Notes under the pieces: generated by a model | Database searches by the model: none | What the model was told of the DNA's origin: nothing | The model's input: only the letters and a program-made list of their open reading frames with translations | Translations under genes and position numbers: made by a program | NCBI RefSeq assembly: GCF_041080865.1 | Contig: NZ_CP160906.1 | Span: forward strand, 186,001 to 250,000 | DNA: 64,000 nt | Direction: 5' to 3' | Source: Psychromonas sp. MME1 | GTDB lineage: Bacteria > Pseudomonadota > Gammaproteobacteria > Enterobacterales > Psychromonadaceae | Part shown: positions 10,245 to 19,566 of the stretch, piece by piece | Layout of the letters: each line of letters opens with the position of its first letter | How positions within the stretch are numbered: the first letter of the stretch is position 1

Positions 10245-10988
10245 GTGTTAAAAAAAACGTCTGTTATTGTTGTTTTTTTACTGTCTGCCATGACGCCGTT
10301 TTTTATACAGGCTAAGCAGGCTGTTGGTTTTAAAGATTCAAAGCAGCACTATGTTTATAATATTTATTATAAAAATTATTTTATTGGTGAAATTAGCCGC
10401 GACATAAGCTATTACAATAACCATATCAGTATCACTAGCCATGCGGATTTATCCTTTTTAAGCTACGATTTTTTTGCCAGCCAAGACTCTCAGCTTTATT
10501 GGAGTATCCCTTTACAGCAGGTTTTCGTTAAAAAATTTAATCGGGTGAGTGATGGCTTCGGAATAAGCTACATCCAAGCCGATTTTTTCGATGATGGCCA
10601 CCGCACTCGGCTTGTCAATAATGGTAAAGAGAGTGAATATATCAGTGAAGTGGGGCGTATATTAGATTTTAACGGGTTAAGCTTGCAGTTAGTTGAGGAA
10701 TTAAAAAGCGGGCAAGTCAGTTTTGACTATTATATGCAGACGTCCAAGGCCATTATGCACTATTTTTTTGCCGTTAAGGGGCAAGAAGTGATCGATAGTA
10801 AATTTGGTAAGCTGACCACATTACGTGTGGAACAAATAAAAAAAAATGATCGAACATTAGTCGCTTGGTTTGCACCGGAGTTAAATTATCAAATGGTGAA
10901 ATTTCATTATAAGCGAAAGTTATTAGATGTTAGTGGTGTGCTAAGTGAATACTCCGTGATACCAATGGGTATTAACCCTAAACCATAA
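10245..10988 (+). CDS. DUF3108-type exported protein of unknown function
   Basis: The 247-aa product begins at GTG 1 bp after csdE. The N-terminus (LKKTSVIVVFLLSAMTPFFI then QAKQA) looks like a signal peptide. The rest is beta-rich: YNIYYKNYFIGEISRDISYY, a central FNGLSLQLVEELKSG, and a C-terminal LTTLRVEQI...LVAWFAPELNYQMVKFHY. This matches the DUF3108 family as I know it, thought to be periplasmic. Function is unknown. Confidence 0.75.
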   Translation: MLKKTSVIVVFLLSAMTPFFIQAKQAVGFKDSKQHYVYNIYYKNYFIGEISRDISYYNNHISITSHADLSFLSYDFFASQDSQLYWSIPLQQVFVKKFNRVSDGFGISYIQADFFDDGHRTRLVNNGKESEYISEVGRILDFNGLSLQLVEELKSGQVSFDYYMQTSKAIMHYFFAVKGQEVIDSKFGKLTTLRVEQIKKNDRTLVAWFAPELNYQMVKFHYKRKLLDVSGVLSEYSVIPMGINPKP

Positions 10989-11013
10989 AAAGATTAAATA
11001 GTTTTGGAAATTG

Positions 11014-11955
11014 ATGAAAAATAAACAACAGATTGAAAAAGGTAGGCTACATCCAAGAAATTTACACTCACAAGGGTATGATTTTAAAAAGCTATGCACT
11101 ATTAGTCCTGCGTTAACGGAGTTTGTTATTCGCAATCCAGATGGTCGTGATACTATCGATTTTGCTAATTCTAATGCGGTGTTAGCTCTTAACCAAGCGC
11201 TATTAAAGTGTTTTTATCATGTTGATTTTTGGCAAATACCGACCGGATATTTATCTCCTCCTATTCCTGGTCGTGCCGATTATATTCATTATCTTGCTGA
11301 TTTATTGGCAGAGTGCAATAACGGCATTGTGCCAACAGGGAAGCAGATCAAAGTTCTTGATATAGGCAGTGGTGCCAATTGTATTTATCCTATTCTTGGT
11401 AGCCAACTCTATGGCTGGTCATTTCGTGGCAGTGATATCGATTCGTTAGCCGTTAAAACAGCTAATTTAATCGTCACCTCAAACCCACAATTATCACCCT
11501 TTGTGAAGTTAGTTTTACAGAAAAATAAAAATGCAATTTTCGATGGTATTATTAAAAAACAAGATCGCTTTGCATTAACGATGTGTAACCCACCATTTCA
11601 TGCCTCTAAAGCCGAGGCAATGGCGAGTAATGCAAGAAAGGTCAATAATTTAAGTAAAGATAAAAAAACAGTTGATGTATCGCTTAATTTTGCAGGGCAA
11701 GATAATGAGTTATACTGTGATGGCGGTGAAATTGCATTTTTGAAAGAGATGGTTCGTGAAAGCAAAAATTATGCAGAACAGGTTGTTTGGTTTACTAGCC
11801 TTGTTTCCAAGTCTGAAAATATTGCTGTACTTAAAAAATATCTGCTAAAAATGGGTGCGATCCAAGTTAGAGTGATTAACATGTCTCAAGGGCAAAAAAT
11901 AAGTCGTTTGATAGCATGGAGCTTTTTATCTGAAGTAAATCTACAGTTAAATTGA
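11014..11955 (+). CDS. rlmF: 23S rRNA (adenine1618-N6)-methyltransferase RlmF
   Basis: SAM-dependent N6 methylation of A1618 in 23S rRNA. It shows LHPRNLHSQGYDF near the N-terminus, the SAM-binding VLDIGSGANCIYPILG (motif I), GSDID (motif II) and the catalytic NPPFHAS (motif IV, NPPF). The frame extends one codon upstream to TTG; the adjacent ATG is preferred. Flanked by the DUF3108 gene and a GGDEF-like gene on the same strand. Confidence 0.94.
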   Translation: MKNKQQIEKGRLHPRNLHSQGYDFKKLCTISPALTEFVIRNPDGRDTIDFANSNAVLALNQALLKCFYHVDFWQIPTGYLSPPIPGRADYIHYLADLLAECNNGIVPTGKQIKVLDIGSGANCIYPILGSQLYGWSFRGSDIDSLAVKTANLIVTSNPQLSPFVKLVLQKNKNAIFDGIIKKQDRFALTMCNPPFHASKAEAMASNARKVNNLSKDKKTVDVSLNFAGQDNELYCDGGEIAFLKEMVRESKNYAEQVVWFTSLVSKSENIAVLKKYLLKMGAIQVRVINMSQGQKISRLIAWSFLSEVNLQLN

Positions 11956-11974
11956 ATGCGAAAAAGGAGGGGCT

Positions 11975-12706
11975 ATGCTTAGTAATAAACTGCAAATTAA
12001 TAAAAAAATAGTAATAGATATCCTGCTTATTACTTTGTTAAACCTCTTTTTCGGTTTTTTATTTTCATCAATAGATATACTCAAATTGGTGCAAGATTAT
12101 GCCATTAATTATCCGAGTTCTCGCCTGCATATTATTATTCCATTAACTATTACGCTATTAATGAGTGGCTTTTTTTTTGTTCTTCGTCGTTGGCATGATA
12201 GTACTAACCTGAATAAATTAGCTAATCAACGTGTAACTAATGACGGTTTAACTAAGCTATACAATCGCCGTACAATGGAGTCAAAAATACAGGAAGAGTG
12301 GTGGCGTTTTGTTCGTTATAAGCAGCCCTTTTGTTTGATGCTACTCGATATTGATGATTTTAGAGCGATTAATGATAACTTCGGTCATCGAGATGCGGAT
12401 CGTCTGATTGTTGAGATTGCCGATAAATTAGTTAAAAATGTCCGCCAGACAGATTTTTGTTCTCGTTGGAGTGGTACTGAATTTTTGATTCTGTGCCCGG
12501 TCAGTGAAGTAAGTGCGATGCATTTGGTCGCAGAAAGAGTGCGTACAGATATTTATGGTTTATTAAAGGATGGTGTGGAATTGAGTGTCAGTATTGGCAT
12601 TTCTGAAGCAGATTTGGATAAATCGCTTGAAGAGTTAATTAAGAATGTTGAATTTGCTATTTATAAAGCTAAAAAAATTGGTGGTAATACCGTTGTTGCT
12701 TATTAA
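11975..12706 (+). CDS. membrane GGDEF-domain protein with degenerate SGTEF motif
   Basis: The 243-aa product has two hydrophobic segments (about residues 14-33 and 51-70) followed by a GGDEF domain from about residue 85: DGLTKLYNRRTMES, LLDIDDFRAINDNFGH, then RWSGTEFLIL where active enzymes have GG(D/E)EF, and VSIGIS near the end. The substitution removes the catalytic acid at the third position, so diguanylate cyclase activity is doubtful. It may act as a receptor or structural protein. A GGAGG ribosome-binding site precedes the ATG. There is no separate sensor domain. Confidence 0.85.
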   Translation: MLSNKLQINKKIVIDILLITLLNLFFGFLFSSIDILKLVQDYAINYPSSRLHIIIPLTITLLMSGFFFVLRRWHDSTNLNKLANQRVTNDGLTKLYNRRTMESKIQEEWWRFVRYKQPFCLMLLDIDDFRAINDNFGHRDADRLIVEIADKLVKNVRQTDFCSRWSGTEFLILCPVSEVSAMHLVAERVRTDIYGLLKDGVELSVSIGISEADLDKSLEELIKNVEFAIYKAKKIGGNTVVAY

Positions 12707-12740
12707 TACCCATTATCAAGCAATTGCATGATAATGGGTA
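12707..12740. terminator. bidirectional hairpin between convergent GGDEF gene and serA
   Basis: A perfect 12-bp stem (TACCCATTATCA against TGATAATGGGTA) with a 10-nt loop lies exactly between two converging genes. T runs are short on both sides. Confidence 0.65.
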
Positions 12741-12753
12741 TGATAGGCATTGC

Positions 12754-13983
12754 TTAGTTAAGCAAACGTGCGCGGATAGTGCCTTGGATCTCTTTTAACT
12801 TGTCTAATGCTACCTGTGCATCTTCACTGTTTACATCAATAACCACATAACCAATATTTTCATTTGTTTGTAGATATTGCGCGGCAATGTTGATATTGCT
12901 TTCTGCAAAGGCCAAGTTGATCTTAGTTAAGATACCCGGTTGGTTTTGGTGAACGTGTAATAAACGACTCGCGCCCTTATGCAGAGGTAATGAAACTTCA
13001 GGGAAGTTTTTAGAAGATAGAGTCGAGCCATTGTCAGAGTATTTAACTAATTTCCCTGCGACTTCATAACCAATATTTTCCTGTGCTTCCTGCGTGCTAC
13101 CACCAACGTGTGGCGTTAGGATGACGTTATCAAATTCGCGTAATGGCGATTCAAATTCTTCATTATTTGATTTTGGTTCAATCGGAAAAACATCCACTGC
13201 CGCGCCAGAAATCTTTTTGCTTTTTAGTGCATCACATAACGCTGGAATATCAACCACAGTACCGCGTGCTGCATTCATGAAAATCGCACCATCTTTCATT
13301 TTTGCGAACTCTTTTGCACCCATCATGTTTTTAGTTGAATCAAGTTCTGGTACATGTAGGCTTATCACATCAGATTGTGCTAATAATTCATCTAATGTCG
13401 CAACTTGTGTTGCATTACCAAGTGTTAATTTATTTTCAATATCGTAAAAAGAGACTTTAAAACCTAAGTTTTCAGCTAAAATACCAAATTGTGTGCCAAT
13501 ATGGCCATAACCAATAATGCCTAAATTTTTACCGCGTGCTTCATAGGAACCATTTGCTGATTTATCCCATTCACCTCGATGCGCTTTAGCATTACGCTCT
13601 GGTATGCCGCGTAACAATAGTAATGCTTGTCCTAGGACTAATTCAGCTACACTGCGTGTATTTGAAAATGGGGCATTAAATACTACAATCCCTTTTTTTT
13701 GCGCGGCATCTAAATCAACTTGGTTGGTTCCGATACAGAAACAACCAATTCCGACTAATTTATCCGCAGCTTCGAGAACCTTTGCATTAATGTTACTGCG
13801 TGAGCGAATACCAATAAAATGAACATCTTTTATTTTTTCTATTAGCTCTTCTTCGCTTAATGAGGTTTTAATCGATTCAACGTTCGTGTAGCCCGCTTGG
13901 GTGAATGTATCGACTGCGCTGTGGTGTAATCCTTCAAGCAGTAGAACTTTAATTTTATCTTTACTGAGTGAAAACTTAGTCAT
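12754..13983 (-). CDS. serA: D-3-phosphoglycerate dehydrogenase SerA
   Basis: First step of serine synthesis: NAD-dependent oxidation of 3-phosphoglycerate. The product shows the NAD-binding LGIIGYGHIGTQFGILAE, substrate residues in GIRSRSNI, the catalytic LTPHVGGSTQEAQENI, and a C-terminal ACT domain (HVHQNQPGILTKINLAFAE) for serine feedback. The open frame runs 31 codons further upstream, but MTKFSLSKDK at 13983 has an AAGGAAA ribosome-binding site and matches the family start, giving 409 aa. It is followed on the same strand by a gap and is preceded by rpiA, as in E. coli. Confidence 0.97.
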   Translation of the reverse strand: MTKFSLSKDKIKVLLLEGLHHSAVDTFTQAGYTNVESIKTSLSEEELIEKIKDVHFIGIRSRSNINAKVLEAADKLVGIGCFCIGTNQVDLDAAQKKGIVVFNAPFSNTRSVAELVLGQALLLLRGIPERNAKAHRGEWDKSANGSYEARGKNLGIIGYGHIGTQFGILAENLGFKVSFYDIENKLTLGNATQVATLDELLAQSDVISLHVPELDSTKNMMGAKEFAKMKDGAIFMNAARGTVVDIPALCDALKSKKISGAAVDVFPIEPKSNNEEFESPLREFDNVILTPHVGGSTQEAQENIGYEVAGKLVKYSDNGSTLSSKNFPEVSLPLHKGASRLLHVHQNQPGILTKINLAFAESNINIAAQYLQTNENIGYVVIDVNSEDAQVALDKLKEIQGTIRARLLN

Positions 13984-14147
13984 TTTATTTCCTTGGGTCT
14001 TAGATAAGGTAACTGAACAATCAATTGTGCTAGTAAAATAGCAAAAACAATAGGATATGTGAATTTTTATGCACATATCGAGATATAAAAAATCACACTA
14101 ACATATGATGAAAAGTGAGATAACTAAATCACAAAACTATTCTGGAA

Positions 14148-14804
14148 TTATTTTAAAGTTTTTACGCCCTCTGGCGTGCCGACCAAAACAACATCTGCGC
14201 CACGAGCTGCAAATAGACCATTGGTGACGACACCAACGATAGCATTGATTTGTGCTTCAAGTTTAAGTGGCTCGGCAATTTTCATGTTATATACATCTAA
14301 AATAACATTGCCATTATCAGTTACTACACCTTGGCGGTAGACAGGGTCGCCGCCTAATTTAACTAACTCTCGTGCTACATAGCTACGTGCCATTGGGATC
14401 ACTTCTACTGGGAGTGGAAATTCCCCTAATACATCTACATTTTTAGTATTATCAACAATACAGATAAAGTTATCGGCAACCGCGGCAACGATTTTTTCAC
14501 GCGTTAATGCTGCACCACCACCCTTAATCATGTGGTTATATGGGTTTATTTCATCTGCGCCATCAACATAAATACTTAATTCAGATATCTCGTTAAGTTC
14601 AAACACATCAATACCGTAAGCTTTTAATTTTTCAGTTGATGCGATAGAGCTTGATACGGCTCCCTTAATGTCATATTTGATGGTCGCTAGTGCATCAATA
14701 AAATGATTAACTGTTGAGCCTGTACCAACACCAACGATCGAATCCTTTTCTACATATTGTAATGCTGCATAGGCTGCCGCCTTTTTCATTTCATCCTGTG
14801 TCAT
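14148..14804 (-). CDS. rpiA: ribose-5-phosphate isomerase A
   Basis: Interconverts ribose-5-phosphate and ribulose-5-phosphate in the pentose phosphate pathway. The 218-aa product is canonical: [16 protein letters not shown] phosphate loop, [19 protein letters not shown] with catalytic acids, [15 protein letters not shown] and IVDNTK. It lies between ygfA and serA on the same strand, the usual enterobacterial context. Confidence 0.97.
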   Translation of the reverse strand: MTQDEMKKAAAYAALQYVEKDSIVGVGTGSTVNHFIDALATIKYDIKGAVSSSIASTEKLKAYGIDVFELNEISELSIYVDGADEINPYNHMIKGGGAALTREKIVAAVADNFICIVDNTKNVDVLGEFPLPVEVIPMARSYVARELVKLGGDPVYRQGVVTDNGNVILDVYNMKIAEPLKLEAQINAIVGVVTNGLFAARGADVVLVGTPEGVKTLK

Positions 14805-14897
14805 CTTGAACCTTATCGAAGAAGCGATTTAAAGTGTCGAGATTATATACCGAAGTAAATTAGAAATACAGATGTGCATTAGGTGGGATGGTTGATA

Positions 14898-15512
14898 TTA
14901 CCATTTGAAATGGTTACTTGGAGTGATAATCTCAGGCAGTGGTACATCCCATTCAAGTGTAGGTATAGTCGCTGCTTTTTGGCAGTCATGGGCAAGACCA
15001 ATGGGGTAAGGGCCACTTTGATTTTTAAACCAAGGTGCGAGTGTGCGGTCGTAATACCCGCCACCCATGCCAATGCGATTACCTTTAAGGTCAAAGGCGA
15101 CTAAGGGAGTAAATATCAGCTCTAATTCTTTTACAGGACAGGCGTTTAATTGATCTAATTTAGGTTCATAAATGCCATAGCGATTAAGCACCATTTCAGA
15201 CGTTTCACTATAGGCTAAAAAAAGCAGATGTCCCTGACTAAAAGGGTGGACTACTGGTAAATAGAGTTGTTTATGATTTTCCCAGCACCATTGTATAAAT
15301 GGTTGCGTATCTATTTCACCATCATTGGCCAGTGATATTGCAATTTTAGTGGCTTGCGTGATCCGTTCATGTTTAATCAAGCGTGCAAGCAATTTATTAG
15401 CATCATCTTGTTGTTGTAATGAAGGTAAATTACGGCGGGCATGGCGCATCTGCGTTCGTATTTCTGTCCGCGCTTGCATTATGTTTTGCGTTTCAATTGA
15501 ATTTTTCATCAC
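14898..15512 (-). CDS. ygfA: 5-formyltetrahydrofolate cyclo-ligase (YgfA)
   Basis: ATP-dependent conversion of 5-formyl-THF to methenyl-THF. It shows the basic N-terminal RTQMRHARRNL, the LYLPVV segment, ELIFTPLVAFDLKGNRIGMGGGYYDRTL (the family signature with the glycine-rich ATP loop) and the C-terminal PIGLAHDCQ. Two adjacent Met codons open the frame, and either may serve. It sits directly downstream of 6S RNA, as in E. coli where the two are co-transcribed. Confidence 0.93.
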   Translation of the reverse strand: MMKNSIETQNIMQARTEIRTQMRHARRNLPSLQQQDDANKLLARLIKHERITQATKIAISLANDGEIDTQPFIQWCWENHKQLYLPVVHPFSQGHLLFLAYSETSEMVLNRYGIYEPKLDQLNACPVKELELIFTPLVAFDLKGNRIGMGGGYYDRTLAPWFKNQSGPYPIGLAHDCQKAATIPTLEWDVPLPEIITPSNHFKW

Positions 15513-15609
15513 TGCGTTATTTTTATAAAAAGGAAAATAGAGAATAACATTAATGAAAGCTTGATTAAAATAAACTCTGTAGAGAAAGGGGGGATTTTAC
15601 ATTGAAGGA

Positions 15610-15793
15610 GCAACCCAAGGATACCGTTATTGACTGTTGACCTTGAACCCGAAGGTCAAAGTCGGTGTCTTAGTGTTTGCCTTAGGCTTCTCGATACTAG
15701 CCGAGCTTGCACAATAGCATTCATGCCAAGTCACCAGGATAAAGCTTATCGGCTCAGGGACGTAGTCAAGATTAGCGAATATCCGAGGGTTAA
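15610..15793 (-). ncRNA. ssrS: 6S RNA (SsrS)
   Basis: Global regulator that mimics an open promoter and sequesters sigma70 RNA polymerase. On the minus strand the segment contains the conserved blocks CCTGAGCCGATA, GAGAAGCCTAAGG and the terminal-region hairpin GACCTTCGGGTTCAAGGTC. The ends pair as a closing stem (AACCC..GGATA against TATCC..GGGTT), which set the boundaries. Location between zapA and ygfA on the same strand is the classic position. Ends are accurate to a few bases only. Confidence 0.92.
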
Positions 15794-15897
15794 AAATACT
15801 TTACGACAATTTTGCTCATTTGCATAGTGATTTTTGTTAGATTATTTGTCTTATATCAACTCTAATTGAACTTTTTTGACCGTCAATTTTACAGTGC

Positions 15898-16206
15898 TTA
15901 ATCGTGTTTTCTATTTTTATCCAATGGTTGCAATGCACTCTCTATTGACTCTTGCAGTGTTTGAATTCGACTATTGAGCTGTTCCATTTGTTGTTTGTTT
16001 TTTGCTTTTTCACTGTTAAGTTCATGGCAAAAATTTAAAGCGGCCATCACAATTAATTGCTCACTACGTAACGCGCGGGCATTCGCTTTAATGCTTTTTA
16101 ATTTTTCGTTAAATTGTTCAACCGTGTTGTGTAAGGTTTCTTCTTGTCCATCAGGGCATGCAATTTTGTACTGCTGTCCTAAAATTGATATCTCAACATT
16201 TGCCAT
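15898..16206 (-). CDS. zapA: cell division protein ZapA
   Basis: Promotes FtsZ protofilament bundling at the division ring. From the ATG at 16206 it reads MANVEISILGQQYKIACP, the standard ZapA opening, followed by a C-terminal helix suited to coiled-coil formation (SEKAKNKQQMEQLNSRIQ). An in-frame ATG nine codons upstream (16233) has a weaker context. It lies upstream of 6S RNA on the same strand. Confidence 0.94.
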   Translation of the reverse strand: MANVEISILGQQYKIACPDGQEETLHNTVEQFNEKLKSIKANARALRSEQLIVMAALNFCHELNSEKAKNKQQMEQLNSRIQTLQESIESALQPLDKNRKHD

Positions 16207-16430
16207 AATTCGCTCATACAATATAAAGGTCAAATGAGCGTTACAATAGATTACATGTGAGGCCGCTCGCTAAAGAGAAAATAACTTCAGAACTATAGAC
16301 ATCTAGTTGTCAAGTTTCAAGTACTTACTGGAAGCTAAATAGGCTCAGTGTTAGAATAAATGAGATGTAAGCATGTAACCGAGTTAAAAAGTCACTAAAA
16401 GCGTATTCATTACTATAAAGAGTCAAACAA

Positions 16431-17000
16431 ATGAGTAAAGTATCATTACCAAGTTTAAAAAAAATAAATCAGGTATTTGCTGCTGCAGATTTATTTACAA
16501 ATGCATCGGAAGCCCATGGTGTTTTATCTGGGTTGGTTTGTGGTGGTGTGAAACTGGACGATGAAAGTTGGCGTTCGCATTTTAATGATGTGGTTAACGA
16601 GGGAATGGGCTTGCCACATGAGGTAAAAAAAATGGTTGAGTCGATTTATCTGCAAGTCGTAAAGCAGATTACTGATGATGGCTTAGGTTTTAGGTTATTA
16701 TTACCCAGTGATAATGTTCCCCTTGATGAGCGAGCTGAAGCGATGGCGCAGTGGGCGCAAGGGTTTCTCGTCGGGTTTGGCTTGGTCCAGCAAGCCCTTA
16801 ATCAAGCCTCTGATGAGGTGCAAGAGGTAATTAGAGATATTAGCGATATTTCACAAGTCTCACTGGATTTTTCCCAAGAAGATGAAGAATCAGAGATCGC
16901 TTTTTCTGAAATTGTTGAATATTTACGTATCGGTGCGATGCTCTGTTTTGATACATTCTCGCGTCAACCCATTAAACCTATTTCTAAAACACTCCACTAA
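16431..17000 (+). CDS. ygfB: UPF0149 family protein YgfB
   Basis: Small helical protein of the YgfB/UPF0149 family, molecular role poorly defined. The 189-aa product has the family features AHGVLSGLVCGG near the N-terminus, the central AEAMAQWAQGFLVGFGL and the C-terminal EIVEYLRIGAMLCF. It is divergent from zapA and begins the ygfB-pepP-ubiH-ubiI cluster. pepP follows after 11 bp. Confidence 0.94.
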   Translation: MSKVSLPSLKKINQVFAAADLFTNASEAHGVLSGLVCGGVKLDDESWRSHFNDVVNEGMGLPHEVKKMVESIYLQVVKQITDDGLGFRLLLPSDNVPLDERAEAMAQWAQGFLVGFGLVQQALNQASDEVQEVIRDISDISQVSLDFSQEDEESEIAFSEIVEYLRIGAMLCFDTFSRQPIKPISKTLH

Positions 17001-17011
17001 AAAGAGATATT

Positions 17012-18328
17012 ATGAGTGAATTTCAAGAGCGAAGAGCGCGTTATTTAGCTCAAATGAGCGATAATAGTATGGCTATTTTTCCTGCTGCGGCTGAGCAGCT
17101 ACGTAATAATGACTGTGAGTACCCGTTTCGACAAAATAGTGATTTTTATTATTTAACAGGATTTAATGAACCTGATGCCTACCTATTACTGATTAAGAAA
17201 AGCGAAGCAAACCAAGCAATTCTTTTTAATCGTAAAAAAGATAAAAGTGCTGAAATTTGGCATGGCTATCGACTTGGGCAAAGTGCAGCCGTGAGTGATC
17301 TTGGCTTTGATAGTGCCTATGAAGTCAATGAATTTGAACATCACTTACAAGCGTTGATGAATGGCTTGTCAGGCCTCTATTTCCCGATGTTTCAAGATAC
17401 TCAATTGTATGACACCTTGAGTGGTGTGGTTAACCATTTACGAGCCGGTGCGCGTCGCGGTAGTGTCGCCCCTGTTGCTTTTTTTGATAGCTTAGCTATT
17501 TTGCATGAAATGCGTCTATTCAAGTCAGAATTAGAAATTGAATTGCTCTCTGAGGCGGCTGAAATCAGTGCTTCTGGCCATATTCGTGCGATGCAGAGCT
17601 GCCATCCCGGTATGTGGGAATATCAATTACAGGCAGAAATCGAGCATGAGTTTGCCATGCAGGGGTCACCGCAACAATCTTATAATAGTATTGTGGCTGG
17701 CGGGCACCATGCCTGTGTTTTGCACTACACCGAAAATAATAAGCAGCTACATAATGGCGATTTAGTGTTGATTGATGCTGGCGCAGAATATCAAAATTAT
17801 GCGGGTGATATTACCCGTACTTTTCCTGTTAATGGTGTTTTTTCTGAACAACAAGCGACGCTTTATCAACTTGTATTAGATACGCAAATTAGCGCAATTA
17901 GTCAGCTTAAACCTGGCGTGGCGATGGCCGATGTTAACAAGCATGCGATTCGATTGTTGGTGGATGGTTTGCTTGAACTGGGATTATTACAGGGTGAAAG
18001 TGAGCAACTGATTAAAGATGAGGCCTATAAAGCTTTCTATATGCACGGTATCGGTCATTATATTGGCTTGGATGTCCATGATGTTGGCAGTTATGGCTCC
18101 TTAGAAGCCCCACGTCCACTTGAGGCGGGGATGGTCGTTACCATCGAGCCGGGACTCTATGTTAGTCTTGATGCTGAAGTTGATGATTGCTGGAAAGGAA
18201 TAGGCATTCGTATTGAGGATGATGTGTTAATTACCGCACATGGTGCGCAAGTATTAACGGCGAGCGTACCTAAGGATATTAACGAAATTGAAGCCTTGAT
18301 GGCCGCTAATAAAAAAGGTAAAAAATAG
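17012..18328 (+). CDS. pepP: Xaa-Pro aminopeptidase PepP
   Basis: Dimanganese M24B peptidase that removes an N-terminal residue ahead of proline. The 438-aa product has the N-terminal AMP_N domain (RQNSDFYYLTGFNEPDAYLL) and a pita-bread catalytic domain with the metal ligands in LIDAGAEYQNYAGDITRTFP, HGIGHYIGLDVHD, TIEPGLY and GIRIEDD. It is 2 bp from ubiH. This pairing with the ubiquinone hydroxylases is conserved in enterics. Confidence 0.96.
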   Translation: MSEFQERRARYLAQMSDNSMAIFPAAAEQLRNNDCEYPFRQNSDFYYLTGFNEPDAYLLLIKKSEANQAILFNRKKDKSAEIWHGYRLGQSAAVSDLGFDSAYEVNEFEHHLQALMNGLSGLYFPMFQDTQLYDTLSGVVNHLRAGARRGSVAPVAFFDSLAILHEMRLFKSELEIELLSEAAEISASGHIRAMQSCHPGMWEYQLQAEIEHEFAMQGSPQQSYNSIVAGGHHACVLHYTENNKQLHNGDLVLIDAGAEYQNYAGDITRTFPVNGVFSEQQATLYQLVLDTQISAISQLKPGVAMADVNKHAIRLLVDGLLELGLLQGESEQLIKDEAYKAFYMHGIGHYIGLDVHDVGSYGSLEAPRPLEAGMVVTIEPGLYVSLDAEVDDCWKGIGIRIEDDVLITAHGAQVLTASVPKDINEIEALMAANKKGKK

Positions 18329-18330
18329 TC

Positions 18331-19566
18331 ATGCAGGCATCGACTGAACTTGATTACGATATTGTTATTGTTGGTGCCGGTATGGTTGGCTGTTTGCTTA
18401 CCTATGCTATTTTAAAAAGCTCACCAACGGTGCGTATTGCTTTAGTTGATGAAAACCCTGCTCGTGCCGTTACGGGTAAACACCCCGGATTTGATGCCCG
18501 TAGTATCGCCTTAAGTGCAGGGAGTGTTGAGTTGCTTGAAAAGCTTGGCTTGTGGGCTGAGTTGCGTGTTAATGCGCAGGCCATTGATGATATACATATC
18601 TCCGATCGCGGAGGTTGTGGCATGGTTGATTTGTGTAGCGTCGACAGTCAGTTAGGGAAACACAAACAATCCTTTGGTTTTGTGGTTGAGTTGCAGGATG
18701 TTGGTGCCGTTATTGATAAACAGCTCGCACGTTATACAGAGTTAACACGTCTGTATGATAGCCGTTTACAGGCAATAGAAAAATATACGGATAAAACGAC
18801 TTGCCAGTTTGAAAATGGTCCGTTATTAAGTTGCCAATTGGTTGTTGCGTCGGATGGTGGCGATAGTATGACGCGTGGGCTACTCGGTATTGCCGCGCAA
18901 CATTCAGATTATCACTGCAGTGCGATTATTGCCAATCTGCGCTGTAGCGAACCTCATCACAATAAAGCCTTTGAACGTTTCACTGAATTCGGTCCCATTG
19001 CATTGTTACCGCTTCGAGACAATCGTTATTCCTTAGTTTGGTCCGTGGCGAATGTCGATGTAGATAGATTGTCTGCACTAAATGATGCTGATTTTTTAGC
19101 TGAGTTACAACAGGCATTTGGTTATCGAGCGGGTATTTTTAGGGAGGTGGGTAAACGTGATATTTATCCACTGACCTTGATCCAAACAACTAAAGCGGTC
19201 ACTCATCGCGGAGTCTGTGTCGGTAATGCCGCGCACAGCTTACACCCCGTTATGGGGCAAGGTTTTAATCTGGGAATGCGTGATATTTATGTATTGGCTC
19301 GCGTTATTGCCGAACTAGATAATAATGAGCAAATTGGTCGTTTTACCATGCTTAATCACTATTGGTTAGCACGAGAAAGAGATCATAAAAAAACCATTGC
19401 GATGACGGATTCGATAGTGCGGGTGTTTGCAAATAGCAGCTTGCCATTTATTATCGGCCGTAACATAGCACTGCAAGCAATGAGTGCTATTCCTTCATTA
19501 TCAATGCCTATTGTGAAACAAGCAAAAGGGCAATTTAATTTATTTAGTCGAGACCACAACGCATGA
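18331..19566 (+). CDS. ubiH: 2-octaprenyl-6-methoxyphenol hydroxylase UbiH
   Basis: FAD monooxygenase of ubiquinone synthesis. The 411-aa product has the Rossmann FAD motif IVIVGAGMVGCLL, the DG motif VVASDGGDSMTRGLL and the second FAD motif GVCVGNAAHSLHPVMGQGFNLGMRD. It starts 2 bp after pepP and its end overlaps ubiI by 4 bp. UbiH versus UbiI is decided from order (pepP-ubiH-ubiI) and sequence flavour, so the pair are confidently hydroxylases but individual labels rest partly on context. Confidence 0.92.
   Translation: MQASTELDYDIVIVGAGMVGCLLTYAILKSSPTVRIALVDENPARAVTGKHPGFDARSIALSAGSVELLEKLGLWAELRVNAQAIDDIHISDRGGCGMVDLCSVDSQLGKHKQSFGFVVELQDVGAVIDKQLARYTELTRLYDSRLQAIEKYTDKTTCQFENGPLLSCQLVVASDGGDSMTRGLLGIAAQHSDYHCSAIIANLRCSEPHHNKAFERFTEFGPIALLPLRDNRYSLVWSVANVDVDRLSALNDADFLAELQQAFGYRAGIFREVGKRDIYPLTLIQTTKAVTHRGVCVGNAAHSLHPVMGQGFNLGMRDIYVLARVIAELDNNEQIGRFTMLNHYWLARERDHKKTIAMTDSIVRVFANSSLPFIIGRNIALQAMSAIPSLSMPIVKQAKGQFNLFSRDHNA

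Noticed and set aside
15630-15827. 65-codon plus-strand frame upstream of zapA
   Set aside because: It falls on the 6S RNA gene, whose conserved blocks and closing stem explain the sequence.
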